Positions 24,229 to 33,836 of a DNA stretch of 64,000 nucleotides are shown piece by piece. The translations under genes and the position numbers were made by a program. A model generated the notes under the pieces. The model made no database searches. It saw only the letters and a list, made by a program, of their open reading frames with translations, and was not told where the DNA came from. Within the stretch, counting starts at the first letter, position 1; the number at the start of each line of letters is the position of its first letter. The DNA comes from Salinicola corii (GTDB lineage: Bacteria; Pseudomonadota; Gammaproteobacteria; Pseudomonadales; Halomonadaceae): positions 248,001 to 312,000 of the forward strand of contig NZ_VTPX01000004.1 of the NCBI RefSeq assembly GCF_008298015.1, in the 5' to 3' direction.

Positions 24229-25378
24229 GAGTCGGTTCCTTCTCTGCAGGCCGATCGGCGAGATCCCGCAGGGGATGACCATCACGATCCCACGAGGAAA
24301 CGAAGCAGGCCGCGATATCGGCGCCGAGCACTTCGCCGTGGGCGTGCTGCCATCGGGGATTCTTGTCCTTGTCGATCAGCAGTGCCCGGACACCTTCGCC
24401 GAGATCGCCGTGGGCGGCACAGGCCAGCGACAGATCCAGCTCGCTACGCAGCGTTTCGGCCAGCGATACGCGCCGGCAGCGGGCCAGCTGGCGTAGGATC
24501 AGCCGCGCCGAGAGCGGCGAGCCGGCGGCTAGGTTGCGCGCGGCACGGGCGATCCAGGGGTCGTCGCTGTCGCCGGCGGCGATGATGTTGTCGATCAGCG
24601 CTTCGTCGCTGTCGGCGTCGGTCAGCGCGGCGATTGCCTCCTGCCGCGGTGCGACCTCGGCGGCCGGGGCGAGCTCGCGGCTCGCCGCGGCGTGGGCGCG
24701 CAGCACCCGTTCGAGTGCCGGGCGCGGGCGGGACCAGTCGGCATCGAGCAGGTCGTCGATCACCGCGTCGCGGCGCTCGGCGTCAATAAGACGGTCGGCG
24801 AGACCGACGAACAGGGCGTCGCTGGCGTTGAGGCGGGCGCCGGTCAGGCCGAGGAAGGTGCCGCTGGCCCCCGGCATGCGGTTCAGGAACCAGCTGGCGC
24901 CCACGTCCGGATAGAGGCCGATGGTGATCTCCGGCATCGCCAGCATCGAGCGCGGCGTCACCACCCGGTGCGAGGCGCCGGCCATGAGGCCGATACCGCC
25001 GCCCATGACGATGCCGTCGCCCCAGGCGACGATGGGCTTGGGGTAGGCGTGCAGGGCGTGGTCGAGGCGGTACTCGTGGGTGAAGTAGCGTGCCACGAAG
25101 CCATCCGCGGCCTCCGGGTCACGGCCGGTGTGGCCTTCGGCGATGGCGCGATGGAGGGCAACCACGTCGCCGCCGGCGCAGAACGCCTTGTCGCCGGCAC
25201 CCTCCAGCCACAGGGCGACCACCGTCGGGTCTTTGGCCCAGGCGTCGATCTGCACCTGGATGGCATCGATCATCGCCAGCGACAGCGCGTTGAGGCTCTT
25301 GGGGGCATCGAGGGTGATGCGTCCGAGGCGGTGGCCGTCGGCGGTGGCCAGGGTATCGAAGCGCACGGGCTCGCTCAT
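24215..25378 (-). CDS. 3-Hydroxyisobutyryl-CoA hydrolase
   Basis: The 387-aa crotonase-fold protein has KAFCAGGDVVALHRA (about residues 65-79), PIVAWGDGIVMGGGIGLMAG and MPEITIGLYPDVGASWFLNR. The length and the GDVVALH and PDVGAS motifs identify the HIBCH type rather than a hydratase. It hydrolyses 3-hydroxyisobutyryl-CoA in valine degradation, and HIBCH enzymes also accept 3-hydroxypropionyl-CoA. The start overlaps the preceding hydratase stop by 4 nt (ATGA). Confidence 0.93.
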   Translation of the reverse strand: MSEPVRFDTLATADGHRLGRITLDAPKSLNALSLAMIDAIQVQIDAWAKDPTVVALWLEGAGDKAFCAGGDVVALHRAIAEGHTGRDPEAADGFVARYFTHEYRLDHALHAYPKPIVAWGDGIVMGGGIGLMAGASHRVVTPRSMLAMPEITIGLYPDVGASWFLNRMPGASGTFLGLTGARLNASDALFVGLADRLIDAERRDAVIDDLLDADWSRPRPALERVLRAHAAASRELAPAAEVAPRQEAIAALTDADSDEALIDNIIAAGDSDDPWIARAARNLAAGSPLSARLILRQLARCRRVSLAETLRSELDLSLACAAHGDLGEGVRALLIDKDKNPRWQHAHGEVLGADIAACFVSSWDRDGHPLRDLADRPAEKEPTHATD

Positions 25379-26259
25379 GCCTGGTCTCCGTCGCGGCTGT
25401 CGTCGCCTGCGCCCGGGGTCGGGTTCTCGCGCCAGCGCGGCGGGCGCTTGTCGAGGAAGGCGCCGATGCCCTCGCCCGGGGCGGCGGTGTCGAACAGTTC
25501 CATGAACAGCTCGCGCTCCATGCGGTAGCCGTGGGGCAGGCCGTGGTCGCGGGCGTTCATGATCAGGCGCTTGCAGCGGTCCAGGGCTTGCGGGCTCTGG
25601 CCGGTGCTGCGCTCGGCCAGTTCGAGCGCGCTGGCGAAAGCCTGGCCAGCGTCGACCAGCTCCTCGACCAGGCCGATGGTCAGGGCGCGCTCGGCGTCGA
25701 TGCGCTCGCCGCACAGAATCATGCGCTTGGCCCAGCCCTCGCCCACCAGCCACGGCAGGTGCTGGGTGCCGCCGGCGCAGGGCAGCAGCCCCACCTTGGC
25801 CTCCGGCAGTGCCAGCTGCGCCTGACGCTCGGCGATGCGGATGTCGCAGGCCAGCGCGCACTCCAGCCCACCGCCCATGGCGTAGCCGTTGATCGCGGCG
25901 ATGGTGACCCCGGGGTAGGCGCTCAGGGTCTCGAAGGCGCGCCCGAAGCGGGTCGCCATCTCCAGCGCGGTGGCCTTGCCCTCGGTGAAGCGCTTGAGGT
26001 CGGCCCCGGCGGAGAAGAACTTGTCGCCGGCGCCGGTGATCACCAGCGCCGGCGGCTGGGGCTCGGCCGCCAGCACGTCGAGATGGTCGGCGAGTGCCGT
26101 CAGCGAGCCTTCGTGCCAGGTGTTGGCGGGCGGGTTGTCGATGGTCAGCACGGCGATGGCGCCGTGGCGCTCCAGGCGCAGGCCGTCGGCCGACGGCGTC
26201 TCTCTTGGCGTCTCTTGCGGCGTCGCGCCCGGCTGGGGGGCGGTGTGACGGTCGGTCAT
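25375..26259 (-). CDS. Enoyl-CoA hydratase (probably methacrylyl/tiglyl-CoA)
   Basis: The 294-aa crotonase has KFFSAGADLKRFTEGKAT, AAINGYAMGGGLECALACD with the oxyanion hole, and LPEAKVGLLPCAGGTQHLPW carrying a catalytic Glu. The N-terminus has a 25-residue Pro/Thr-rich extension (PQPGATPQETPRETPSADG) not usual for the family. It lies between the acyl-CoA dehydrogenase and the HIBCH-type hydrolase, with ATGA overlaps on both sides, so it probably hydrates methacrylyl-CoA or tiglyl-CoA. Confidence 0.9.
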   Translation of the reverse strand: MTDRHTAPQPGATPQETPRETPSADGLRLERHGAIAVLTIDNPPANTWHEGSLTALADHLDVLAAEPQPPALVITGAGDKFFSAGADLKRFTEGKATALEMATRFGRAFETLSAYPGVTIAAINGYAMGGGLECALACDIRIAERQAQLALPEAKVGLLPCAGGTQHLPWLVGEGWAKRMILCGERIDAERALTIGLVEELVDAGQAFASALELAERSTGQSPQALDRCKRLIMNARDHGLPHGYRMERELFMELFDTAAPGEGIGAFLDKRPPRWRENPTPGAGDDSRDGDQA

Positions 26260-27422
26260 GTCGAGATCTCCAGGTCGTCCTTGTCGAGCAGGCGGCGGGC
26301 GATCACCAGGCGCATGATCTCGTTGGTGCCTTCGAGAATCTGGTGCACCCGGCAGTCGCGAACGTGGCGCTCCAGCGGGTAGTCGCGCAGGTAGCCGTAG
26401 CCGCCGTGGAGCTGCAGGGCCTCGTTGCAGATGGCGAAGCCCTGGTCGGTGGCGAAGCGCTTGGCCATGGCGCAGTAGAGCGTGGCGTCGGGGTCGCCGC
26501 GGTCGAGCTTGCTCGCCGCCAGACGCACCATCTGGCGCGCGGCGACGAGCTGGGTGGCCATGTCGGCGAGCTTGAACTGCAGCGCCTGGAAGCTGGCCAG
26601 CGGACGGCCGAACTGCTGGCGCTCGTTCAGGTAGCGGTGGGCGGTGGTGAGCGCGGCCTGGGCGGTGCCGACGGAGCAGGTGGCGATGTTGATGCGTCCG
26701 CCGTCGAGGGCGCGCATGGCGATACGGAAGCCCTCGCCCTCCTCGCCGAGACGATGATCCGCCGGCACGCGCACGCCGTCGAAGCTGATCGCCCGGGTGG
26801 GCTGGCTATTCCAGCCCATCTTCTCCTCCTTCTTGCCGTAGTCGATACCCGCCGTGTCCGCTGGCACGGCGAAGGCGGAGATGCCGTCGGCGCCGCTGTC
26901 CGGTGCGCCGGTGCGGGCCATCACCACCAGCAACTGGGTATCGCCGGCGCCGGAGATGAACATCTTGTTGCCGTCGATCACGTAGGCGTCGCCGTCGCGG
27001 TGCGCGCGGGTGCGCAGCGAGGCGGCATCGGAGCCGGCGTTGGGCTCGGTGAGGCAGTAGGAGCCCAGCGTCTCGCCGGCGAGCATCGGCGGCAGCCAGG
27101 TCTCTCGGACCGCGTCGCCGGCGTAGCTGGCCAGGATCCAGTTGACCATGTTGTGAATGGTCAGAAAGGCGGTGGTGGAGGTGCAGCCCTGGGCCAGCTC
27201 CTCAATGATCAGGGTCGAATCGAGCCGGCTCAGGCCCAGCCCGCCGGCGGCCTCCGGGGTGTACAGGCCGCAGAAGCCGAGTTCGCCGGCCTGGCGTATC
27301 GTCTCCACCGGAAAGATGCTTTGGGCATCCCATTCGGCGGCGTAGGGCGCCAGCTCGCGGCGCGAGAACTGGCGTGCCGCTTCCCGGTAGGCCTGCTGGT
27401 CGTCGTTGAGTTCGAAGTCCAT
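26256..27422 (-). CDS. Acyl-CoA dehydrogenase, probably isobutyryl-/2-methylbutyryl-CoA
   Basis: The 388-aa ACD has SYCLTEPNAGSDAASLRTRA, FISGAGDTQLLVVMARTG, the catalytic-region LQLHGGYGYLRDYPLERHVR and DCRVHQILEGTNEIMRLVIA. It opens the operon for Ile/Val acyl-CoA degradation. The ATG at 27422 is chosen because MDFELNDDQQAYREAARQF is the usual start. A LiuR-like palindrome lies 216 bp upstream, between this operon and bkdA1. Confidence 0.9.
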   Translation of the reverse strand: MDFELNDDQQAYREAARQFSRRELAPYAAEWDAQSIFPVETIRQAGELGFCGLYTPEAAGGLGLSRLDSTLIIEELAQGCTSTTAFLTIHNMVNWILASYAGDAVRETWLPPMLAGETLGSYCLTEPNAGSDAASLRTRAHRDGDAYVIDGNKMFISGAGDTQLLVVMARTGAPDSGADGISAFAVPADTAGIDYGKKEEKMGWNSQPTRAISFDGVRVPADHRLGEEGEGFRIAMRALDGGRINIATCSVGTAQAALTTAHRYLNERQQFGRPLASFQALQFKLADMATQLVAARQMVRLAASKLDRGDPDATLYCAMAKRFATDQGFAICNEALQLHGGYGYLRDYPLERHVRDCRVHQILEGTNEIMRLVIARRLLDKDDLEIST

Positions 27423-27637
27423 GGGTAACGGAATTCCCTCGGTGGCCGCGCCGGAGAGACTGCGCGGGCGGGTGGGCCCGCGAGGCATGCAGGGCGCCGC
27501 GGCGTCGATGTGCCTGACAAGGCGTTTGGCGTGCCGGATCGGGTAGCCGGTACGCCTCGTTGCTCTGTTCTAGCGATGCCCTCCGGGGCGGGACAATAGG
27601 ACCTAGTGCTAAACGACCAAGGTAGGATGGCGACGAG

Positions 27638-27653
27638 TTGACATTAACGTCAA
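27638..27653. promoter_or_regulatory. LiuR-type palindrome between the acd and bkd operons
   Basis: TTGACATTAACGTCAA is one base away from the perfect palindrome at 14641. It is 60 bp upstream of bkdA1 and in the divergent gap to the acyl-CoA dehydrogenase operon, so both could be co-regulated with liuABCDE. Confidence 0.72.
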
Positions 27654-27712
27654 GGTCAGGTGTTGAAAGCCGCTCATAAGGCGTTCCGAATTCTCGGCCC
27701 AGGAAGCGTCAC

Positions 27713-28921
27713 ATGAAGACGACCCGATCCACGGCAAAACCCGTCCACAAGCCGGTCTTTGCCAATGGCGACGATATCCAGATTCCCGTATTCACGCTGC
27801 TCAAGCCGGATGGCACCGCTTATGCCGGGGCGGGCAAGCCAACGCTCGACGAAGCGACCGCGCGGCGCGTCTACCGCGCCATGCTCTACACCCGCGTGCT
27901 CGACGAGCGCATGATGGCGGCCCAGCGACAGGGGCGGCTCAGTTTCTACATGCAGTGCACCGGCGAGGAGGCCGCGGTGGTCGGCAGTACGGCGGCGCTG
28001 GACGACGCCGACATGATCATGGCCCAGTACCGCGAGCAGGGAGCGCTGGCCTATCGCGGCTTCACCACCGACGAGTTCATGAACCAGCTGTTCGGCAACG
28101 AGCGCGATACAGCTCACGGTCGCCAGATGCCGATCCACTACGGCTCGCGGGATCTCCACTACCTGACGATCTCCTCGCCGCTGGCGACCCAGATTCCCCA
28201 GGCCACCGGCTACGCCTACGGTCAGAAGCTGGCCGGCCAGGGCCACTGCACGCTGGCGATCTTCGGCGAGGGCGCGGCCTCGGAAGGGGATTTCCATGCG
28301 GCGCTCAACATGGCCTCGGTGCACAAGGTGCCGGTGATCTTCCTGTGCCGCAACAACGGCTACGCCATCTCGACCCCGGTCACCGAGCAGTTTGCCGGCG
28401 ACGGGGTCGCTGCCCGCGCCTTCGGCTATCGCATGCAGTCGATCCGGGTCGATGGCAACGACATCCTGGCGGTATTCGAAGCGACCCGCGAGGCCCGGCG
28501 GCTGGCGGTGGAGCACAACGAACCGGTGCTGATCGAGGCGATGACCTATCGGCTGGCGGCTCACTCCTCCTCCGACGACCCGTCCGGCTATCGCAGCAAG
28601 AAGGAGGAGGAGGCGTGGCACAAGAAGGATCCGCTGCGCCGGATGCAGCGTTGGCTGATCGATCGTGGCTGGTGGACCGAGGACGAAGAGCGCGAGCTGA
28701 CCGAGTCGCTGCGCCGTGAGGTGCTCGACGGCATGAAGCAGGCCGAGAAGCGTCGCCCACCGGCGCTGGCCACGCTGATCAGCGATGTCTACGCCGAGAC
28801 TCCCCCGCTGCTGCGCGAGCAGCTCGAGACGTTGAAAGCGCATATCGTCCGTCACCCCGAGGCCTATCCCAGGAGTGCGCCGTGGCTGGATGACAGCACC
28901 GAGAAGGAGGGCCAGGCATGA
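27713..28921 (+). CDS. bkdA1: Branched-chain 2-oxoacid dehydrogenase E1 α
   Basis: The 402-aa protein has the E1α pattern [20 protein letters not shown], the [11 protein letters not shown] thiamine-diphosphate motif (residues 185-195) ending with CRNN (212-215), and the phosphorylation-loop-like [16 protein letters not shown]. It decarboxylates branched 2-oxoacids from Leu, Ile and Val with E1β. The stop overlaps the bkdA2 start by 4 nt (ATGA). Confidence 0.95.
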   Translation: MKTTRSTAKPVHKPVFANGDDIQIPVFTLLKPDGTAYAGAGKPTLDEATARRVYRAMLYTRVLDERMMAAQRQGRLSFYMQCTGEEAAVVGSTAALDDADMIMAQYREQGALAYRGFTTDEFMNQLFGNERDTAHGRQMPIHYGSRDLHYLTISSPLATQIPQATGYAYGQKLAGQGHCTLAIFGEGAASEGDFHAALNMASVHKVPVIFLCRNNGYAISTPVTEQFAGDGVAARAFGYRMQSIRVDGNDILAVFEATREARRLAVEHNEPVLIEAMTYRLAAHSSSDDPSGYRSKKEEEAWHKKDPLRRMQRWLIDRGWWTEDEERELTESLRREVLDGMKQAEKRRPPALATLISDVYAETPPLLREQLETLKAHIVRHPEAYPRSAPWLDDSTEKEGQA

Positions 28922-29895
28922 GTCGGATGAATCTGCTCCAGGCCGTCAATAACGCGCTGGATACCGCCATGGCCTCGGATGACCGGGTGCTCTGCTTCGG
29001 CGAGGATGTGGGGGTGTTCGGCGGCGTGTTCCGCGCCACCAGCCACCTGCAGGAGAAGTACGGCCGCGAGCGCTGCTTCAACACCCCGCTGGTGGAGCAG
29101 GGTATCGTCGGCTTCGCCAACGGTCTGGCCGCCCAGGGCTCGGTGCCGGTGGCCGAGATCCAGTTTGCCGACTACATCTTCCCCGCCTTCGATCAACTGG
29201 TGAACGAGACCGCCAAGTTCCGCTATCGCTCCGGCAGCCTGTTCGATGTCGGCGGCCTGACCGTGCGCGCGCCCTACGGCGGCGGCATCGCCGGTGGCCA
29301 CTACCATTCGCAATCGCCGGAGGCCTATTTCGCCCACACGCCGGGGCTGACCGTGGTGGTGCCGCGCAATCCGCACCAGGCCAAGGGGCTGTTGCTGGCC
29401 TCGATCCGTTCGCCGGACCCGGTGCTCTTCTTCGAGCCCAAGCGCCTCTATCGTGCGTCGGTGGGCGAGGTGCCCGACGACGATTACGAACTGCCGCTGC
29501 GCCAGGCGGAGGTGGTCCAGGAGGGCAGCGACATCACGCTGCTGGCCTGGGGGGCGCAGATGGAGGTGATCGAACAGGCCGCCGACATGGCCGGGAAGGA
29601 GGGCGTCTCCTGCGAGCTGATCGATCTTCGCACCATCGTGCCGTGGGATGTCGAGACCGTGGTCGAATCGGTGCTCAAGACCGGACGGTTGATCGTCAGT
29701 CACGAGGCGCCGCTGACCGGCGGATTCGCCGCCGAGGTCGCCGCCACCATCCAGAACCGCTGTTTCCTCTATCTGGAGTCGCCGATCGAGCGCGTCACCG
29801 GGCTCGATACGCCGTTCCCGCTGACGCTCGAGAAAGAGTACATGCCGGGGCCGTTGAAGGTGCTCGACGCCATCCACCGCACGATGGATTTCTAG
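28918..29895 (+). CDS. bkdA2: Branched-chain 2-oxoacid dehydrogenase E1 β
   Basis: The 325-aa transketolase-like protein contains [77 protein letters not shown] and the C-terminal [16 protein letters not shown]. It forms the α2β2 E1 with BkdA1. It lies 13 nt before bkdB. No E3 (lpd) gene follows in this window, so E3 is presumably shared with another complex elsewhere. Confidence 0.95.
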   Translation: MSRMNLLQAVNNALDTAMASDDRVLCFGEDVGVFGGVFRATSHLQEKYGRERCFNTPLVEQGIVGFANGLAAQGSVPVAEIQFADYIFPAFDQLVNETAKFRYRSGSLFDVGGLTVRAPYGGGIAGGHYHSQSPEAYFAHTPGLTVVVPRNPHQAKGLLLASIRSPDPVLFFEPKRLYRASVGEVPDDDYELPLRQAEVVQEGSDITLLAWGAQMEVIEQAADMAGKEGVSCELIDLRTIVPWDVETVVESVLKTGRLIVSHEAPLTGGFAAEVAATIQNRCFLYLESPIERVTGLDTPFPLTLEKEYMPGPLKVLDAIHRTMDF

Positions 29896-29908
29896 GAGAG
29901 GAGGCGAG

Positions 29909-31606
29909 ATGAGCGATTTCCTGCTGCCCGATATCGGCGAAGGCATCGTCGAGTGCGAAGTGGTGAAGTGGCTGGTCAGCGAGGGCGATACCATCGCCGA
30001 GGACCAGCCTGTCGCCGAGGTGACCACCGACAAGGCCCTGGTGGAGATCCCCGCTCCCGAGGCCGGGCGCGTCACGCGGCTCTATGTCCGCGAAGGGGAG
30101 ACGGCCCGGGTCCACGCGCCGCTGTTCGCCATCGAGAGCGTCGACGAGCGCGCCCGGTCCGACGCTGGCGCTCGATCCAACCATGACTCCCGATCCGACC
30201 ACGATGCTCGGCCACCTGAACCGATCGCCGCCACGCCCGAAGACGAAGCCCCGCAGCCGCCCGGACCGGAAGCCGGGGAGACGGAACCGGCGGCATCGAA
30301 GGATTTCATACTGCCCGACCTGGGCGAAGGGATCGTCGAGTGCGAGGTGGTGGCCTGGCGTGTCGAGGAGGGCGACGAGATCGCCGAGGATCAGCCGGTG
30401 GTCGAGGTCAGCACCGACAAGGCGGTGATGGAGATCACCGCCCCGGAGGCGGGGCGGCTGGTGCGGCGGTATTGCCAGCTCGACGAGGTTGCCAGGGTGC
30501 ACTCGCCGCTGTTCGCGTACGTGCCCCAGGCCAGCGGCAGCACTGACGAATGCAGCGATACCGACGCCATGGCGACCGGCACTGTTCCACGTGAAACCCA
30601 CGCCGAGCCCCACCCGGCCCCGGCTCATCGCGTGGATAGCGGGGCCGAGTCGCGGTCAGCCGCCCGCTCGGCGCGGGATGACGCCGGCCGGAGACGCATC
30701 CCCGCCAGCCCGGCGGTACGCCGGCGGGTGCGCGAGCTCGGGGTCCGTCTCGAGGAGATTCCCGGTAGCGGCAAGGATGGCCGGGTGCTCAAGGAGGATG
30801 TGCTGGCGTTTCGGCAGCAACAGGAAAAGCAGGAGCAGCGCCCCAGGCAGGCCGAAGCGGCGGACCATCGGCTCACGACGGCTGCCGATGCTGCCTCCAG
30901 CGGCGAACGCGTCGAGCCGCTTCGCGGCGTACGTGCCGTGATGGCCAGGCGGATGAGCGAAGCGGCGTCGACGATTCCGCATTTTGCCTACGGCGACGAG
31001 TTCGACGTCACCGAGCTGCTGGCGTTGCGGGAGCGCCTGAAGGGCGATTTCGAGGCGCGCGACGAGCGGCTGACGCTGATGCCGCTGCTGATGAAGGCGC
31101 TGGCCCTGGCGGTGATGGAGTTTCCCTTGCTCAACTGCCGGCTCAATGCGGCAGCCGATGCCATCCACTACCAGGACGGCTGCCATGTCGGCATGGCGGT
31201 GGACAGCGCCAACGGCCTGCTGGTGCCCAACGTCAAGCATGTCGAGCGGCTTAGCCTACGCGAAGTGGCGAGCGAAGTGGAGCGCCTGACCCGGGCCGCT
31301 CGCGACGGACGGGTCGAACCGGCCGATCTCAAGGGCGGCACCATCAGCATCTCCAACATCGGCGTGCTGGGCGGCACCCATGCCATGCCGATCATCAACG
31401 CGCCGGAGGTGGCGATCGTCGCCCTCGGCCGCGTCCAGCGGCTGCCGCGCTTCGATGCCGAGGGGCGGGTAGTGGCGCGCTCGATCATGACCGTGACCTG
31501 GTCCGGCGACCACCGGGTGCTGGATGGCGGCACCATGGCGCGTTTCTGCAATCGCTGGAAGGGGTATCTGGAGGCACCGGAAACCATGCTTGCCGACCTG
31601 CGCTAG
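29909..31606 (+). CDS. bkdB: Dihydrolipoyl acyltransferase E2 with two lipoyl domains
   Basis: The 565-aa E2 has two lipoyl domains (EVTTDKALVEI with Lys42, EVSTDKAVMEI with Lys171), Asp/Glu/Pro-rich linkers, an E3-binding domain RIPASPAVRRRVRELGVRLE (about 263-299) and the catalytic domain with SGDHRVLDGGTMARF (His535, Asp539). Many branched-chain E2 proteins have one lipoyl domain; two nearly identical ones suggest an internal duplication (LPDIGEGIVECEVVKW vs LPDLGEGIVECEVVAW). The palindromic element at 31605 begins at its stop codon. Confidence 0.93.
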   Translation: MSDFLLPDIGEGIVECEVVKWLVSEGDTIAEDQPVAEVTTDKALVEIPAPEAGRVTRLYVREGETARVHAPLFAIESVDERARSDAGARSNHDSRSDHDARPPEPIAATPEDEAPQPPGPEAGETEPAASKDFILPDLGEGIVECEVVAWRVEEGDEIAEDQPVVEVSTDKAVMEITAPEAGRLVRRYCQLDEVARVHSPLFAYVPQASGSTDECSDTDAMATGTVPRETHAEPHPAPAHRVDSGAESRSAARSARDDAGRRRIPASPAVRRRVRELGVRLEEIPGSGKDGRVLKEDVLAFRQQQEKQEQRPRQAEAADHRLTTAADAASSGERVEPLRGVRAVMARRMSEAASTIPHFAYGDEFDVTELLALRERLKGDFEARDERLTLMPLLMKALALAVMEFPLLNCRLNAAADAIHYQDGCHVGMAVDSANGLLVPNVKHVERLSLREVASEVERLTRAARDGRVEPADLKGGTISISNIGVLGGTHAMPIINAPEVAIVALGRVQRLPRFDAEGRVVARSIMTVTWSGDHRVLDGGTMARFCNRWKGYLEAPETMLADLR

Positions 31607-31748
31607 GGACCGCTGGAAAACTGGCTGCGCTCGATCAACCATTGTTGAAAATCGGCTCAATATGCTCATTGACAACCCGGTCAACTCCGCTATTTCGCCA
31701 ATTTTCGCCGCGTTTGATCTTCGCTCGCCGACTTTTCGAGCGGCCCCT
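31605..31748. repeat. Long palindromic intergenic element, copy 2
   Basis: This 144-bp element has the same layout and core as 23305-23447 (CTGCGCTCGA at +20, GTTGAAAATCG, GCTCATTGAC..GTCAACTCCGC, CTTCGCTCG). Its outer arms AGGGACCGCTGGAAAA / TTTTCGAGCGGCCCCT differ from those of copy 1 in about half of the positions but still pair with each other (14 of 16). It starts at the bkdB stop codon and may separate it from the kinase gene. Confidence 0.85.
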
Positions 31749-31802
31749 TGCATCGGGCGATACAGCCAATGACCTGAACCTAAACCATGAGTGCCATAGC
31801 CT

Positions 31803-33611
31803 ATGGGGGCGGAATCGACGGAGCTGCAGCAGTTCTATATCCCCGAGGAGCAGTCGGTCTATCTGCTCAGCCAGAGCCAGGCGCGGCAGCTGCGCGAGTG
31901 GATCGAGCGCTGCCGCCGCCAGCTCGCCCAGGTCGGCTATCGCGAGGTCGAGCTGGTCGGCAAGGGGGCCTACGGCTTCGTCTTCGCGGGCATCGATGGC
32001 GCCGGCGACAGCCACGTGTTCAAGTTCACCCGCCAGAACCTGCCGCAGTCGTTCCACGAGCGCCTCGAGGAGGAGGCGTTCATGCTCGAGCAGGTGGATC
32101 ATCCCCGCGTTCCCAAACTGATCGCCTACCGCACCCTGCGCCATCAGGCGATGCTGGTGATGGCGCGCGCGCCGGGTATCAACCTGGAGGAGTTCTCGCT
32201 GCGCGAAGGTCGTCTGGCGCCGCGCCTGGTGATCAAGATCGCGGCGCAGCTGGCGGATATCCTGCGCACGCTGCGCCGAGAGTCCGCCGAGGGGCGACTC
32301 GTGGTGCACGGGGATATCAAGCCCTCGAACCTGATGTTCGATGCACGAACCGAACAGATCGCGCTGATCGACTGGGGCTCGTCGGTCTTTGCCCAGCTCG
32401 ATGCCGAGGGCCAGTTCCTGTCGCGCAACGTGATGGAGCTGATGTCCGCCGACCTGCAGCACACCAACGCCCGCATGGGTGATGTGTACTACATCGGCGA
32501 GGAGCAGCTCGAGGGCGCGCTGTCGTCGCCGCGCTTCGACGAGCAGGGCGTCGCCGCGACCCTCTATGCGCTCGCCACCGCGCAATCCAGCCGCTTCGGT
32601 CGCGAGACGATCCCGGCCACCTCGCTGGGGTTGCCGATCGAGTTCGCCCGGGTGCTGGATGCGATGTTGAGCGAGGATCCCGCGCTGCGTCGCCGGGCCG
32701 GAGACTACTTTCTCCAGCACATGCCGCGGATTGCCCGCACGATCCTGCGGGAGACTGCGGCATCGCCGGAAACTCCGCTGGTGCCGGTGTGGGTGCGCTC
32801 GCTGGAGCAGGAGATCGAGACGGTTGTCTACAGCTCGCGCAAGGCGTTCCTGCGTGACGACCACCGTCAGGACGACGAGCGCAACGACACCCTGAGCGCT
32901 GTCAACGATGTTCAGCTCGATCGCTACTACAAGCACTTCATGCAGGGCATGGGCGATCTCGAGAAAGCGTTCCTGGTAGCGGTGGGGCGACTGGGTAAGT
33001 ATCCGGTGGTGGGCGGTCTGGCGGTGCGCTGGAGCGACACCGGCGTCGAACTCGACACGATCCTTAGCCTCAACGAACCGTCGTTCCGGACGGCCTTCGT
33101 CGCGGCGGTGAACAACATGGTCACTCTGGCCCGCGCGATCCGCCGACGCGATGGCGTGTTCAAGGCGTGCCTGTTCAACGCCCGGCGTACCCTCCACGTC
33201 GACCGCGACGATGCCGCTCGGCCGTTCGTGCCCGACGCGGCCTGCGCGATTCCCTACGAGGTCAGCCCGACGCCGGAGCTGGAAGACGCCAGCCGCGAAC
33301 ACTCCTACTTCGAGGACGGTCCGGATCCCGAGGAGTTCCTGCGGCTACCGCCGGTGATGATCGAGGCGCTGTCGCGACTCAATGCCATCCATCACACCGG
33401 GATGATCATCTTCGAGGCGTTGCCGACCCACCTGAAGATCCACAGCTACTACCGCCTGCTCGATCCGGCCCGGGAGGACGAGTTTCGCGACTGCCTGGAG
33501 ACGCTGCTGGTGGCGGTACCGCAGATCGACGGGCTGGGCGTTTCCGGCTACATGAAGATGCCCTACAAGAACACGCGACATTTCGCGCATCGAACGCGGC
33601 TTTCCGAATAG
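31803..33611 (+). CDS. Protein kinase-like protein with a large uncharacterised C-terminal region
   Basis: The 602-aa protein has a kinase N-lobe (glycine loop GKGAYGFVF at 53-61, Lys74 in HVFKFTR), catalytic loop VVHGDIKPSNLMFD (His169-Asp171) and LIDWGSS (Asp190) in place of the DFG motif. HGD instead of HRD and DWG instead of DFG are common in atypical bacterial kinases and phosphotransferases. Residues after about 320 form a long region (KAFLRDDHRQDDERNDTLSA, HYF-rich end LKIHSYYRLLD, VSGYMKMPYKNTRHF) that I do not recognise. It is single, between bkdB and a transporter gene; no substrate can be inferred. Confidence 0.75.
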   Translation: MGAESTELQQFYIPEEQSVYLLSQSQARQLREWIERCRRQLAQVGYREVELVGKGAYGFVFAGIDGAGDSHVFKFTRQNLPQSFHERLEEEAFMLEQVDHPRVPKLIAYRTLRHQAMLVMARAPGINLEEFSLREGRLAPRLVIKIAAQLADILRTLRRESAEGRLVVHGDIKPSNLMFDARTEQIALIDWGSSVFAQLDAEGQFLSRNVMELMSADLQHTNARMGDVYYIGEEQLEGALSSPRFDEQGVAATLYALATAQSSRFGRETIPATSLGLPIEFARVLDAMLSEDPALRRRAGDYFLQHMPRIARTILRETAASPETPLVPVWVRSLEQEIETVVYSSRKAFLRDDHRQDDERNDTLSAVNDVQLDRYYKHFMQGMGDLEKAFLVAVGRLGKYPVVGGLAVRWSDTGVELDTILSLNEPSFRTAFVAAVNNMVTLARAIRRRDGVFKACLFNARRTLHVDRDDAARPFVPDAACAIPYEVSPTPELEDASREHSYFEDGPDPEEFLRLPPVMIEALSRLNAIHHTGMIIFEALPTHLKIHSYYRLLDPAREDEFRDCLETLLVAVPQIDGLGVSGYMKMPYKNTRHFAHRTRLSE

Positions 33612-33836
33612 CGGGGAGTGAGTCGTCCGTGCCCGGTAGCGAGCATGGTGCATTCTGCGCAACCTTTGCGTTTTCGGGACGCTTTACACCTATTTTGGAC
33701 GGTTTCAAGGAGGAAAAAGGGAAGAAACGGGTTCGAGCCGTTATAATTCGCGCGGACAAGAGAAGCCCGTCCGCGTGCCTGGCGCCGTCACGGGGCGCTG
33801 CGGGTTTCCGACAACAGCAATACTGATGGTGAATTC

